NCBI GenBank assembly: GCA_030705825.1
Contig: JAUZPR010000009.1
Coordinates: 1-47,690, forward strand
Reading direction: 5' to 3'
DNA: 47,690 nt
Source: Bacillota bacterium
GTDB taxonomy: Bacteria; Bacillota; Clostridia; Acetivibrionales; JANLFN01
In this document: piece by piece, positions 1 to 7,542 of the stretch
How positions within the stretch are numbered: position 1 is the stretch's first letter
Layout: the number at the start of each line of letters is the position of its first letter
Translations under genes and position numbers: made by a program
The notes under the pieces: model-generated
What the model saw: the letters and a program-made list of their open reading frames with translations, nothing else
Databases searched by the model: none
What the model was told of the DNA's origin: nothing

Positions 1-31
1 ATTTCACACCGATTTTTGTCACTCTTACCAT
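1..31 (-). CDS. Start of an unidentified gene running off the left edge (partial)
   Basis: An ATG on the minus strand opens a frame reading MVRVTKIGVK before the window ends. An AGGAGGG ribosome binding site lies about ten bases upstream (near 41-47), which is the main support. Ten residues are too few to name a family. It would be divergent from the ABC permease at 113. The frame is open but very short, so this could be chance. Confidence 0.4.
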   Translation of the reverse strand, partial: MVRVTKIGVK

Positions 32-82
32 CAGATTAGTCCCTCCTGCCATTAAAACCACGTCAAAAAAACCTGACCCTCC

Positions 83-88
83 TATAAT
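83..88 (+). promoter_or_regulatory. Probable -10 element before the ABC permease operon
   Basis: A perfect TATAAT lies about 25 bases before the permease start. No convincing -35 is present at 17 bp (ACGTCA at 60-65 matches only half). The transcript leader would be very short, with the AAAGGAGG ribosome binding site close to its 5' end. Confidence 0.35.
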
Positions 89-112
89 GGTAACTGTAAA
101 GGAGGATCACTT

Positions 113-2599
113 ATGAGACTATTCATGAAAGCACTTTTAAAGGGCCTGCGGGACAAAAAGGCACGAACTGCGTTGGTGCTCTTTTCCATCGCTGTTTCGG
201 CATCGCTGATATTTGCCAATGAATGCTTTTCCAAGGTTTGCGAGCAGAAGTTCTACAATGCTGATGTCCGCTGGGGCGGGAATTCGGATATTTGTATCCA
301 GACGAAAGCCGCTGTTGGGGCAAAGGAATGGATTGATGAAAACATGCTGGCCAGGTACGACCATCAATTCGCATACCGCTATCAGTTCATCCAGGAAAAG
401 GGGCTGTATAATCCCAGTATTGAAAAGATGCACTATTTTACAGTACTGGGTGTGGATATAAAGGAGTTCAATGCATATAATCCCATTACCTTGAATCAGG
501 GCAGCCTTGACGATTGGAACGGGTATAAGGCCATTATAGGTACCACCTATGCAAAGAAGTATAACCTGAAAGTCAATGATATCATGAAACTCGAACTGTA
601 CGGGAAAACGTATGCTTTTAAAATTACCGGTATTAGTGAAGCCAGGGGACTATTTGTCAGAGAACTGGCAGACGGTGGCTTTATCCTTGTTCCAAAGGAT
701 ACAATGGCTAAAATCTTTAAAGGCGGCAGCAATGTTTCCTTTATAAAACTCAAAGACAGTACACAGAAAAAGGCCATGAAAGAGAAGCTTACCGATGAAT
801 TTGGCGAATATTTGGTAGAGTATGGCGTGGATGATTCCCTTATTGCAGCAGAAACCACCAACTATGTGATGCCGTTCCGTATTTCCGCGGTGGCTGTGGT
901 ATTCATGAGCATATTTATCATATTTACAGCCTTCAGTCTGATTACTCTTGAAAGGATCCCCCTCATCGGGACGCTACGGAGCATTGGCTGCACCCGAAAA
1001 CGTATTAACCGGCTCCTCATTGGTGAAAGCGTCTTTCTGGGCGCCGTCGGAGGTTTGCTTGGATGTCTCATGGGTATTGGCGTACTGGAAGTCATTATAA
1101 AAATCTATTTTGCAAGTGATGCAGCCACTTTGACTTCGGCTGTCGTGCTTAATTTCAGAGCTGCCCTGACCGCCATTGGAATAGCCATTGTAATAACCAC
1201 GGCCAGTGCTATTCTTCCCATTCTCCGGATTACCAGGATTCCTATTAAAAATATCATTTTAAATGATGTGTGGAAGAAAAATGGCAGAAGAAGTAAGCTC
1301 TGGATCGTTGGCCTTGTGCTTTTGGGGGCATGTGCCGTTGTTCCCCATTATCTGAAAATAAGCTTTACAGGCATGATCATCGGTAATGTTGTTGCGACGG
1401 GAGCGTTGATTGGAATGATTCCGCTGGTGCCATTTTTGACACGGTGTATATCCCGGCTCTTTGGAAGAATTCCATTTTTAAGCTACGAGTCTGCCCTGGG
1501 TGTTCGAAACCTCCATGACAATAAAAGCCTGCTCAACAACATTCAGCTGTTCTCCGCAGCTATTGCAATTGTCGCCTTCATGACGTCGATGTTTCATTCC
1601 ATGAATGCGGATCTGATAAAGGCCTATGACCGTGATACCAAATACGATATTCTGCTGGTCCTGCGACATACCGACGGGCAGACCCTTTCAAAGATTTCCG
1701 GAATCGAAGGGGTAAAGGACTGCTTCGGGAGCTATAGGGCCGATCCCGACATCAGCAATCATCAGACCTTTTTCAATATGTTATACGGAATTGACAACGA
1801 AAAATTCTTTGACTACAACATCGTACAGGGGCTGAATAGCAACAATGAGGCCCTTGCAAACCTTAAAAATGGAAGGAACATCATTACAACTAACATTCTC
1901 AAGGATAAGCTTGGCTTAAAAATTGGGGATATACTGATGATTAAGTCGGGCAGCATGGATTTGCCGTATAAAATAACCGGCTTTGTAGAAACCAATCTGG
2001 GCATCGGGCATGTAGGCTACATTTCCTCCGACAATTTTAAAAAAGATATGGGTGTATCGGATTATTCCGAGATTTACATAAAGACCAATGGCAATCCCGA
2101 TTCGGTCAAAAACAACATCCTGAGGGCGCTTTCCAAGGATGTTATGAGTATTAATACCAAAGAAGAGCTGAAGATTGCCAATTCCGACAAGGTGGTACCA
2201 ATGTTCAACGCCATTAGCGTATATAGCTATATTGCGCTGCTGGTAGGGCTCATTGGGATCATCAACAATCTTGTGGCCAGCTTCCTTCAAAGGAAACGGA
2301 GCTTTGCACTGCTCCTCAGTGTAGGTATGAGTCTGAAAGGTCTGAACCGTATGCTTATAACTGAGGTGGTAGGTATGGGGGGTCTGGGTATACTCTTCGG
2401 GTTGGCATCCGCCATAGTCATGTCCTCGGCTATTCCCTCCATTGTTTGCATCTTCTGGGGGAAGGTCTCGGTAGCTCTGCCATTGTCACAAATGGCAATC
2501 ATGGGAGCTGCAGGTATCCTTGTAATGCTGCTGATCGCAGCCGTTCCGGTCATGAAGAGCAACAAGCTGAGTATTATTGAGAGTATCAAATACGAATAA
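113..2599 (+). CDS. ABC transporter permease, FtsX/MacB type (828 aa)
   Basis: Membrane subunit of an ABC transporter of the FtsX-like permease class, as in lipoprotein-release or peptide-antibiotic export and detoxification systems. The N-terminal membrane segment (about residues 17-36) is followed by a large extracytoplasmic region. Membrane segments follow near 258-280, 305-325, 350-370, 397-411 and 420-445. A second half repeats the plan, with segments near 478-496, 700-722, 750-780 and 793-812, so there are about ten spans and two FtsX domains. The start ATG follows an AAAGGAGG site. The ATPase gene begins 15 bases downstream, so the two form one operon. The substrate cannot be read from sequence; the LytTR-DUF3021 neighbours suggest a peptide or antimicrobial response, which is inference. 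Confidence 0.85.
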   Translation: MRLFMKALLKGLRDKKARTALVLFSIAVSASLIFANECFSKVCEQKFYNADVRWGGNSDICIQTKAAVGAKEWIDENMLARYDHQFAYRYQFIQEKGLYNPSIEKMHYFTVLGVDIKEFNAYNPITLNQGSLDDWNGYKAIIGTTYAKKYNLKVNDIMKLELYGKTYAFKITGISEARGLFVRELADGGFILVPKDTMAKIFKGGSNVSFIKLKDSTQKKAMKEKLTDEFGEYLVEYGVDDSLIAAETTNYVMPFRISAVAVVFMSIFIIFTAFSLITLERIPLIGTLRSIGCTRKRINRLLIGESVFLGAVGGLLGCLMGIGVLEVIIKIYFASDAATLTSAVVLNFRAALTAIGIAIVITTASAILPILRITRIPIKNIILNDVWKKNGRRSKLWIVGLVLLGACAVVPHYLKISFTGMIIGNVVATGALIGMIPLVPFLTRCISRLFGRIPFLSYESALGVRNLHDNKSLLNNIQLFSAAIAIVAFMTSMFHSMNADLIKAYDRDTKYDILLVLRHTDGQTLSKISGIEGVKDCFGSYRADPDISNHQTFFNMLYGIDNEKFFDYNIVQGLNSNNEALANLKNGRNIITTNILKDKLGLKIGDILMIKSGSMDLPYKITGFVETNLGIGHVGYISSDNFKKDMGVSDYSEIYIKTNGNPDSVKNNILRALSKDVMSINTKEELKIANSDKVVPMFNAISVYSYIALLVGLIGIINNLVASFLQRKRSFALLLSVGMSLKGLNRMLITEVVGMGGLGILFGLASAIVMSSAIPSIVCIFWGKVSVALPLSQMAIMGAAGILVMLLIAAVPVMKSNKLSIIESIKYE

Positions 2600-2614
2600 A
2601 AGGAGTGGGTCCCT

Positions 2615-3289
2615 ATGTGTAAAATCATTGATGCGAAAGGTGTCAATAAATCATTTCAACTTGCAAATCAAAAGGTGGAAGTTTTGAAGAATGTGAATCT
2701 TGAGATATCAAAGGGAGAATTCATATCAATCATGGGGCCTTCAGGCTCGGGGAAAAGCACTCTGCTTTACTTGCTCGGCGGGCTGGATAAGGCCACAATG
2801 GGTACTATCCGCATCAGCGGAGTGGAAATGAACAAACTCGGAGACAAGGATCAAAGCAGCATGCGGAGGAATAATATCGGTTTTATCTTTCAAGCCTATA
2901 ACCTGGTTGAAAACCTGACATTGGAGGAAAACATCCTGCTGCCTGCCCTGCTGGATGGGAAAAAGAAAAAGAACGTAATGAAAAGGGCGGAAGAATTGAT
3001 GAGAACTGTGGGAATTCTGGAGAGGAGGGACCACACCCCAAGGGAGCTCTCCGGGGGCGAGCAGCAGAGAACAGCTATTGCCCGTGCCCTTATCAATGAG
3101 CCGGACATTCTTTTTGCCGATGAGCCTATCGGTAATCTGGACAGCAAGACCGGGACCGGAATCCTCAAGCTTTTACAACAGATCAACAGAGAAAAGGGCA
3201 TCACTATCCTGATGGTCACCCACTCGGAGGAATCAACCCGGTATGGGAACAGGATCATCCGGCTAAAGGACGGCGAAATTGCAGTGTAG
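2615..3289 (+). CDS. ABC transporter ATP-binding protein, LolD/MacB class (224 aa)
   Basis: Cytoplasmic ATPase that would power the permease encoded just upstream. Walker A is GPSGSGKST (residues 41-49), the Q-loop is FIFQAYNL, the signature is LSGGEQQ (146-152), and Walker B with the catalytic Glu is DILFADEP (165-172), followed by the D-loop GNLDSKT. The switch His is in MVTHSEE. The length is normal for the family, with no fused domain. An AAGGAG site sits nine bases before the ATG. It is the second gene of the operon starting at 113. Confidence 0.93.
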   Translation: MCKIIDAKGVNKSFQLANQKVEVLKNVNLEISKGEFISIMGPSGSGKSTLLYLLGGLDKATMGTIRISGVEMNKLGDKDQSSMRRNNIGFIFQAYNLVENLTLEENILLPALLDGKKKKNVMKRAEELMRTVGILERRDHTPRELSGGEQQRTAIARALINEPDILFADEPIGNLDSKTGTGILKLLQQINREKGITILMVTHSEESTRYGNRIIRLKDGEIAV

Positions 3290-3305
3290 AAAAATATGGT
3301 ATAAT
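3279..3305 (+). promoter_or_regulatory. Probable extended -10 promoter of the lytTR gene
   Basis: TGGTATAAT is a full -10 with the TGn extension, ending at 3305. A TTGCAG -35-like hexamer lies 15 bp upstream, inside the end of the ATPase gene. It would let the regulator pair be transcribed separately from the ABC genes. Confidence 0.5.
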
Positions 3306-3337
3306 GTTAACGAAAACTACTTGCGAGAGTGTAAACT

Positions 3338-3886
3338 ATGAGGGTTGGTCTCAGTTGTACCGACAATATAAAAGGAATTCTGCTGGAACTGTTCTCTGCC
3401 AGGAACATCACTATTGAAGACAGTTCTGAGGTCTATGTGGTGGAGGCAGGCAGTCCGGTTCCAGCAGGGAAAGTTTCCATCCAGTTTGAATTGGGAAGCC
3501 TGAATAAACTTATCGGGCTTCTTGATATGCTTTCAAAACAGGTGGATGAAACCTCCGGCACCATCATCGGCAAGTCTCCGGATGAAAATTACGAAATCAT
3601 TCCCCATAGGCAAATCTGTTTCTTCGAGGGACGAGGCAACAATATTTTCTGCATCACCAAGGAAGGGGAATACAGAGTGAAGGAAAAGCTTTACGAGCTT
3701 GAAGCCAAGCTGCCGCAAAACGCTTTCGTCCGGGTAAGTAAATCCTTTATCGTAAATATAGAAAACGTAAAACAAATCATACCCTGGTTTGGAAGGCGGC
3801 TGGTGCTGAAGTTCACCGACTGCAGGAAGGAAGTCGAGGTCTCAAAGAATTATTCGAAGAGTTTCAAGGAATTCCTTGATATGTGA
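3338..3886 (+). CDS. LytTR-family DNA-binding protein (182 aa)
   Basis: Transcription factor with a C-terminal LytTR domain (about residues 84-182). Visible hallmarks are ICFFEGRGNNIF, the KLYELEAKLP helix, and FVRVSKSFIVNIENVKQI. The N-terminal 80 residues are not a receiver domain: there is no phospho-acceptor Asp pattern. This is the short stand-alone LytTR type that in Firmicutes usually precedes a DUF3021 membrane protein, which is what follows 11 bases downstream. The membrane partner presumably controls its activity. The likely target is its own operon and the adjacent ABC transporter (inference). The ribosome binding site is weak. Confidence 0.85.
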   Translation: MRVGLSCTDNIKGILLELFSARNITIEDSSEVYVVEAGSPVPAGKVSIQFELGSLNKLIGLLDMLSKQVDETSGTIIGKSPDENYEIIPHRQICFFEGRGNNIFCITKEGEYRVKEKLYELEAKLPQNAFVRVSKSFIVNIENVKQIIPWFGRRLVLKFTDCRKEVEVSKNYSKSFKEFLDM

Positions 3887-3897
3887 CGAGGTAACCT

Positions 3898-4335
3898 ATG
3901 TATAAAGTCAAAATCGGATTGCTGAATTTAATATGTATGGGCCTGGTAGGCGCTTTAATGCAGTTTGTCTGGGTGCTTCTAAGCGGTAAAACAGACCAGC
4001 TGACACTCTATGACGTGGTCAATATGATGTGCATGTGCGCCATTGTGGGGACCATATGTCTGTTCGCACTTTTTTATGTAACTTTACGGTGCATGGGTAG
4101 TTTACTAAGGGCAATTGTTACCAATGCAGTGCTTGGAGTTGTGCTGTGCTTTTTAATTTATCTGGAGACAGGCGTATTTTTTGGCTATTGGGCTTTAGAC
4201 ACCAAATGGATTGTTATATTGGTTATTGCTGTTGCGGCCAGCTCGGTGATGACGAATATCTGGTATAAGAGAATCAAGTTTTATAATGGGAAGCTGGAGA
4301 TGAAAAAGGCTTCACTAAAGGAAAAAAGGCATTGA
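3898..4335 (+). CDS. DUF3021 family membrane protein (145 aa)
   Basis: Small integral membrane protein with four hydrophobic segments, near residues 8-28, 42-65, 72-92 and 100-121, and a basic C-terminal tail (KRIKFYNGKLEMKKASLKEKR). Size, topology and position immediately after a LytTR gene fit the DUF3021 family. These proteins are thought to act as membrane partners or modulators of LytTR regulators. It is the last gene of this plus-strand group and converges on hicB, ending 21 bases from that stop codon. Confidence 0.75.
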   Translation: MYKVKIGLLNLICMGLVGALMQFVWVLLSGKTDQLTLYDVVNMMCMCAIVGTICLFALFYVTLRCMGSLLRAIVTNAVLGVVLCFLIYLETGVFFGYWALDTKWIVILVIAVAASSVMTNIWYKRIKFYNGKLEMKKASLKEKRH

Positions 4336-4356
4336 AATGGATTCTTCATCCAGCCC

Positions 4357-4722
4357 TCAGGCATGTTCCATTCTATTTTTATTATCCTTACTCACCTTTT
4401 CTCTAATCGCATCCTCAACAAATTGATTCAATGAAACCCCTTCAAACAAAGCCTCTCTGGCTACCGTTCTATGCAGCTCGGGCTCGATCCTGACATTAAA
4501 TGTACCCTTGAATGCCCGTTCGGGTTCTTTCCCATTCAGCTTGCATAATTCCAAATAATCGTCCACCGCCTCATGGAATGCTGCTTCAAGCTCTTCGACA
4601 TTGCTGCCTTCAAAAGTAATTGAATCATTAATAAATTCTATTTTACCGAAAAAGGTCCTATCTTCCGCACTAAAGTTTATTGAGCCTGCAAAATCCTTAT
4701 AACTCATAATATTTTTAACCAA
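4357..4722 (-). CDS. hicB: HicB-family antitoxin (121 aa)
   Basis: Antitoxin of a HicAB type II toxin-antitoxin module. The N-terminal partial RNase H-like HicB fold shows FSAEDRTFFGKIEFINDSITFEGSNVEELEAAF. The C-terminal part, FNVRIEPELHRTVAREA and SLNQFVEDAI, is a ribbon-helix-helix DNA-binding domain, so this protein should also repress the operon. Translation probably begins at the TTG: an AGGAG lies inside the last codons of hicA at normal spacing, whereas the internal ATG five codons later has none. One base separates the hicA stop from this start, giving tight coupling. Gene order is toxin first. Confidence 0.88.
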   Translation of the reverse strand: MVKNIMSYKDFAGSINFSAEDRTFFGKIEFINDSITFEGSNVEELEAAFHEAVDDYLELCKLNGKEPERAFKGTFNVRIEPELHRTVAREALFEGVSLNQFVEDAIREKVSKDNKNRMEHA

Positions 4723-4723
4723 T

Positions 4724-4981
4724 TTAAATCATCTCCTGATTCTTTAAAGCTTCAATCAATTCGTCGATCTGGTACATTTTAAGTACATTGCACGGATGAG
4801 GCTTATGAAGTCTTATGATATGCTTTGTTTCTTTATGAATAAATGCAACTCTTGAGCCTGATGTTTTTCCTCTGTTATCTTCAATGTAACCAAACCTTGA
4901 AACTAAAGTTCTGGCCTCATCATAAGTAAAATCAACCGGACGTTGTAAAAGTCTTTCAACCAGCTTATCCTGTTTGCTCAT
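4724..4981 (-). CDS. hicA: HicA-family toxin (85 aa)
   Basis: Small dsRBD-like mRNA interferase expected to block translation unless bound by HicB. Residues 1-85 show the usual beginning (LVERLLQRPVDFTYDEARTLVSRFGY) and the core SGSRVAFIHKETKHIIRLHKPHP. Many characterised HicA toxins have a catalytic His in a GSH motif. Here the motif is GSR and a conserved HKPHP follows, as in a known HicA subtype. The first gene of the operon, it is preceded by a consensus-like promoter and two palindromes. Confidence 0.88.
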   Translation of the reverse strand: MSKQDKLVERLLQRPVDFTYDEARTLVSRFGYIEDNRGKTSGSRVAFIHKETKHIIRLHKPHPCNVLKMYQIDELIEALKNQEMI

Positions 4982-5014
4982 AATAATATATCTTTCTTTT
5001 TAATTTACTCTTTG

Positions 5015-5067
5015 TGTAATTACATTATACGCTATTGTAAGTTATTTCGCAACTAAATGTTAGTTGC
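5015..5067 (-). promoter_or_regulatory. hicAB promoter with overlapping palindromic operators
   Basis: On the minus strand TTGCGA (5047-5052) and TATAAT (5024-5029) are separated by 17 bp. A perfect inverted repeat, GCAACTAA-3 nt-TTAGTTGC (5049-5067), overlaps the -35. A second perfect palindrome, TGTAATTACA (5015-5024), sits immediately downstream of the -10. Both are well placed for autoregulation by the HicB ribbon-helix-helix domain; which one is bound is unknown. Confidence 0.7.
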
Positions 5068-5102
5068 AAAATAGCAAAGTCAAACTTGAAATTAGAAAAA
5101 CT

Positions 5103-5148
5103 AAAAAGAAAAGGAAAACCGCCATATTTGACGGTTTTCCTTTTCTTT
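5103..5148 (-). terminator. Rho-independent terminator after tRNA-Thr
   Basis: Directly after the tRNA 3' CCA, the minus strand reads a long A/G-rich arm, a CCG stem base, a short loop, and the complementary C/T-rich arm ending in a T run. The stem GAAAAGGAAAACCG pairs fully with its partner. Confidence 0.75.
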
Positions 5149-5224
5149 TGGAGCCCTCAATCAGAGTCGAACTGATGACCTCATCCTTACCATGGATGCG
5201 CTCTGCCAACTGAGCTATGAGGGC
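5149..5224 (-). tRNA. tRNA-Thr (GGT)
   Basis: A complete cloverleaf can be folded: acceptor GCCCTCA/TGAGGGC, D arm with AGTTGGCAG, anticodon stem CATCC/GGATG around the loop ATGGTAA (anticodon GGT), and T arm ATCAG-TTCGACT-CTGAT. The CCA end is encoded. It is transcribed on the minus strand with a strong terminator directly behind it. Confidence 0.95.
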
Positions 5225-5226
5225 AA

Positions 5227-5452
5227 AATTGTGTGATAAACTTCGTATTACTGCGTCAAGCTTCACTCTCAAAAATCCTCACATATTTTTTATATGCTCC
5301 GGTTTTTTCTGTTCGCTTTCCTTGTACTGCTCGTTTCTGACGCAATTTCCTAATACCTTATCTCCTTAACTTTCCTCTGTAAACTGTTATCTTCTTTTAA
5401 CTGTACATTGTCAATTGTACACTGCCAACTGATTAAGCTGTACACTGTTTTT
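5227..5452. other. Spacer between the two tRNA genes with short degenerate repeats
   Basis: No gene is supported here. From about 5396 to 5450 the sequence repeats variants of CAACTG / TGTACA (for example TGTACATTGTCAATTGTACA and AAGCTGTACACTG). The same kind of repeat recurs at about 9360, 11101, 17055 and 40092. Confidence 0.5.
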
Positions 5453-5526
5453 TGGAGCGGGTGATGGGAATCGAACCCACGCTGTCAGCTTGGGAAGCTG
5501 ATGTTCTGCCATTGAACTACACCCGC
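5453..5526 (-). tRNA. tRNA-Gly (CCC)
   Basis: Acceptor GCGGGTG/CACCCGC, D arm with AATGGC, anticodon stem TCAGC/GCTGA around TTCCCAA (anticodon CCC), T arm TGGG-TTCGATT-CCCA, and an encoded CCA end. The CCC reading rests on the loop sequence; the commoner TCC and GCC isoacceptors would need a different base at position 34. Confidence 0.94.
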
Positions 5527-5578
5527 AAAACCTCTGCGAGGAAGTACCCGCATCTGCTGTTTTTAGAGAACGAAAAAT

Positions 5579-5607
5579 ATTGTAGCATAAAAAACGGATC
5601 AAGTCCA
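5579..5607 (-). promoter_or_regulatory. Probable promoter of the tRNA genes
   Basis: On the minus strand TGGACT and TACAAT are separated by 17 bp, and the -10 carries the extended TGc motif. It lies between the sigH stop codon and tRNA-Gly. Confidence 0.5.
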
Positions 5608-5633
5608 GCTGTTTTAATTACAATTAAACTGTT

Positions 5634-6278
5634 TTAAACCTTTCCCTCTTCAAGATATTTCTCCAATTTACGTTTTACTCGCTGTAGCGCATTGTCGATT
5701 GATTTTACATGCCTGTCCAGTTCCTCCCCTATTTCCTGGTAGGATTTCCCCTCAAGATACAGCGACAGCACTTCCCATTCAAGCTCACTTAAAATTTCAC
5801 CCATTTTCAATTCTATTCCCTGGAATTCTTCCCTGTTTATGATCATTTCCTCAGGGTCGGCAATACGCTCCTCACTTATGACATCCATAAGCGTGCGGTC
5901 GGATTCCTCGTCAAAAATAGGCTTGTTAAGTGATACGTATGAGTTAAGTGGAATATGCTTCTGTCTTGTGGCGGTTTTGATGGCAGTAATTATCTGCCTG
6001 GTAATGCACAACTCCGCAAAGGCTCTGAAAGAAGACAGCTTGTCCTCCCTGAAATCCCTTATGGCCTTATAAAGTCCTATCATGCCTTCCTGAATGATAT
6101 CTTCCCTGTCTGCACCAATCAAAAAGTAAGTTCTTGCCTTTGCTCTGACAAAACTTTTATACTTGTTGATCAGGTATTCGAGGGCCCTTATATCACCAAT
6201 CCTTGCGCTCTCAACGATTTCCTCGTCAAGCATAGCACTATAACCTTCACTAAGGTCGGTATGTGCATTTAATTTCAA
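5634..6278 (-). CDS. sigH: RNA polymerase sigma-H factor, sporulation type (214 aa)
   Basis: Sigma-70 family factor that directs early sporulation and stationary-phase transcription in Firmicutes. Region 2 is clear (DIRALEYLINKYKSFVRAKA, then ADREDIIQEGMIGLYKAIRDF), as is region 4 with its helix-turn-helix (LSELEWEVLSLYLEGKSYQEIGEEL and KSIDNALQRVKRKLEKYL). Length matches SigH. The start is TTG, seven bases after GGGGG. It is the last gene of the cysE-to-sigH block, its usual place in Clostridia and Bacilli. It also has its own near-perfect housekeeping promoter, at 6352-6380. Confidence 0.95.
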   Translation of the reverse strand: MKLNAHTDLSEGYSAMLDEEIVESARIGDIRALEYLINKYKSFVRAKARTYFLIGADREDIIQEGMIGLYKAIRDFREDKLSSFRAFAELCITRQIITAIKTATRQKHIPLNSYVSLNKPIFDEESDRTLMDVISEERIADPEEMIINREEFQGIELKMGEILSELEWEVLSLYLEGKSYQEIGEELDRHVKSIDNALQRVKRKLEKYLEEGKV

Positions 6279-6351
6279 AGTAACGCCCCCCTATTATTCT
6301 GGAGAAAGAAAAAATAAGATCATATGTGTTGAAAAGGGATACACATTCATA

Positions 6352-6380
6352 ATTATACGTAACTCATACTTGCATGTCAA
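6352..6380 (-). promoter_or_regulatory. Consensus sigma-A promoter of sigH
   Basis: On the minus strand TTGACA (6375-6380) and TATAAT (6352-6357) are separated by exactly 17 bp, matching the vegetative consensus at all twelve positions. It gives a leader of about 70 bases before sigH. Confidence 0.85.
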
Positions 6381-6484
6381 GAAAAAGTCTTGGCATCAAG
6401 CTTTTATCCATATTTTCCACATTGCATATCAATCTTCCCGAACCTGTCCGGGAATGAAATAATTTCCTTAACGCAATAAACGTA

Positions 6485-7378
6485 TTATTTGCTCCGCTGT
6501 TTTTTTATTTCATACATAACTATAGCTGCTGCTACCGATGCATTCAATGATGATATTTTCCCCTGCATGGGAATGTTTACTGTAAAATCACAGCTTTCCC
6601 TGACAAGTCTGCCCATTCCTTCACCCTCGCTGCCGATTACAAGTGCTATGGCTCCCTTCATATCACTTTCATAAAAAGGCTTATCACCGGAGGAATCAGT
6701 TCCAACAATCCATATGTTCTGCTTTTTAAGATTGTCTATGGTCTGTACAATGTTTGTAACCCTGGCGACCGGAACATATTCAATTGCCCCTGCCGATGCT
6801 TTTGAGACCACTGCTGTAAGGCCAACTGCCCTTCTTTTCGGAATAATTACCCCATGAACTCCTACTGCGTCGGCTGTTCTTAAAATAGAGCCCAGATTAT
6901 GTGGATCAGCTATTTCATCAAGTACGATTATAAAAGGAGGTTCGCCCTTTGAAGCTGCTGCCTGGAGAATATCCTCCACTTCGACATAATTCATCGGAGA
7001 TACAAAGGCAACCACTCCCTGGTGGGCATTTGTTGATGATATGCTGTCAAGCTTCTGCCTTTCAACCTCCTGTACCACAATGCCTTTATCTCTTGCCAGC
7101 CCGAATATTTGCTTTATTGAACCTTCCTTGTCACCCTTGGAAACCAGGATCTTGTTTATAGCCCTATCCGATTTAAGTGCTTCTATCACAGAGTTGCGGC
7201 CTTCCAGCGTTTCCTGGACCTCATCCTCCTGAACCGGTGCATTGAAATCTCCTCTTACTTCGGAACTGCGGAAAGCTTCCCTTTTACCGGAATCCCTCCT
7301 GCCGGGTTCTCTTTTTTTAAAATCCCTGTTCCCGGATTCTTTTCTTTCAAAATTTCTCTTTCCCTTGTTTTCGTACAT
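6485..7378 (-). CDS. rlmB: 23S rRNA 2'-O-ribose methyltransferase, TrmH/SpoU family (297 aa)
   Basis: Probable SAM-dependent methylation of G2251 (E. coli numbering) in 23S rRNA. The SpoU knot motifs are present: LDEIADPHNLGSILRTADAVG, IALVIGSEGEGM and ISSLNASVAAAIVMYE. Before them lies the RNA-binding substrate domain beginning LEGRNSVIEALKS. The first 55 residues are an unusual low-complexity, Arg/Lys/Glu-rich tail with repeated KREPGRRDSGKRE-type units. A GAGGAG site six bases before the ATG supports this long start. It sits between the HAD-GNAT gene and sigH, its conserved neighbourhood. Confidence 0.93.
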   Translation of the reverse strand: MYENKGKRNFERKESGNRDFKKREPGRRDSGKREAFRSSEVRGDFNAPVQEDEVQETLEGRNSVIEALKSDRAINKILVSKGDKEGSIKQIFGLARDKGIVVQEVERQKLDSISSTNAHQGVVAFVSPMNYVEVEDILQAAASKGEPPFIIVLDEIADPHNLGSILRTADAVGVHGVIIPKRRAVGLTAVVSKASAGAIEYVPVARVTNIVQTIDNLKKQNIWIVGTDSSGDKPFYESDMKGAIALVIGSEGEGMGRLVRESCDFTVNIPMQGKISSLNASVAAAIVMYEIKKQRSK

Positions 7379-7542
7379 ATAATACTCCTCTAAGCAGATT
7401 CCATACCAAAAATTTATGAACCTATTTATTATAACATTATTAATATCTAGACATGCAAATTATAGGCATGATAATAAGCAATAATAAATTTTAATGGGTA
7501 ATGGATATAGTTTAAGAAAAATATTGGAAATGATAAAGCGTC

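Noticed and set aside
1916-2290. 124-codon minus-strand frame within the first permease
   Set aside because: Fully inside a clear permease gene on the opposite strand, with no ribosome binding site or motif.
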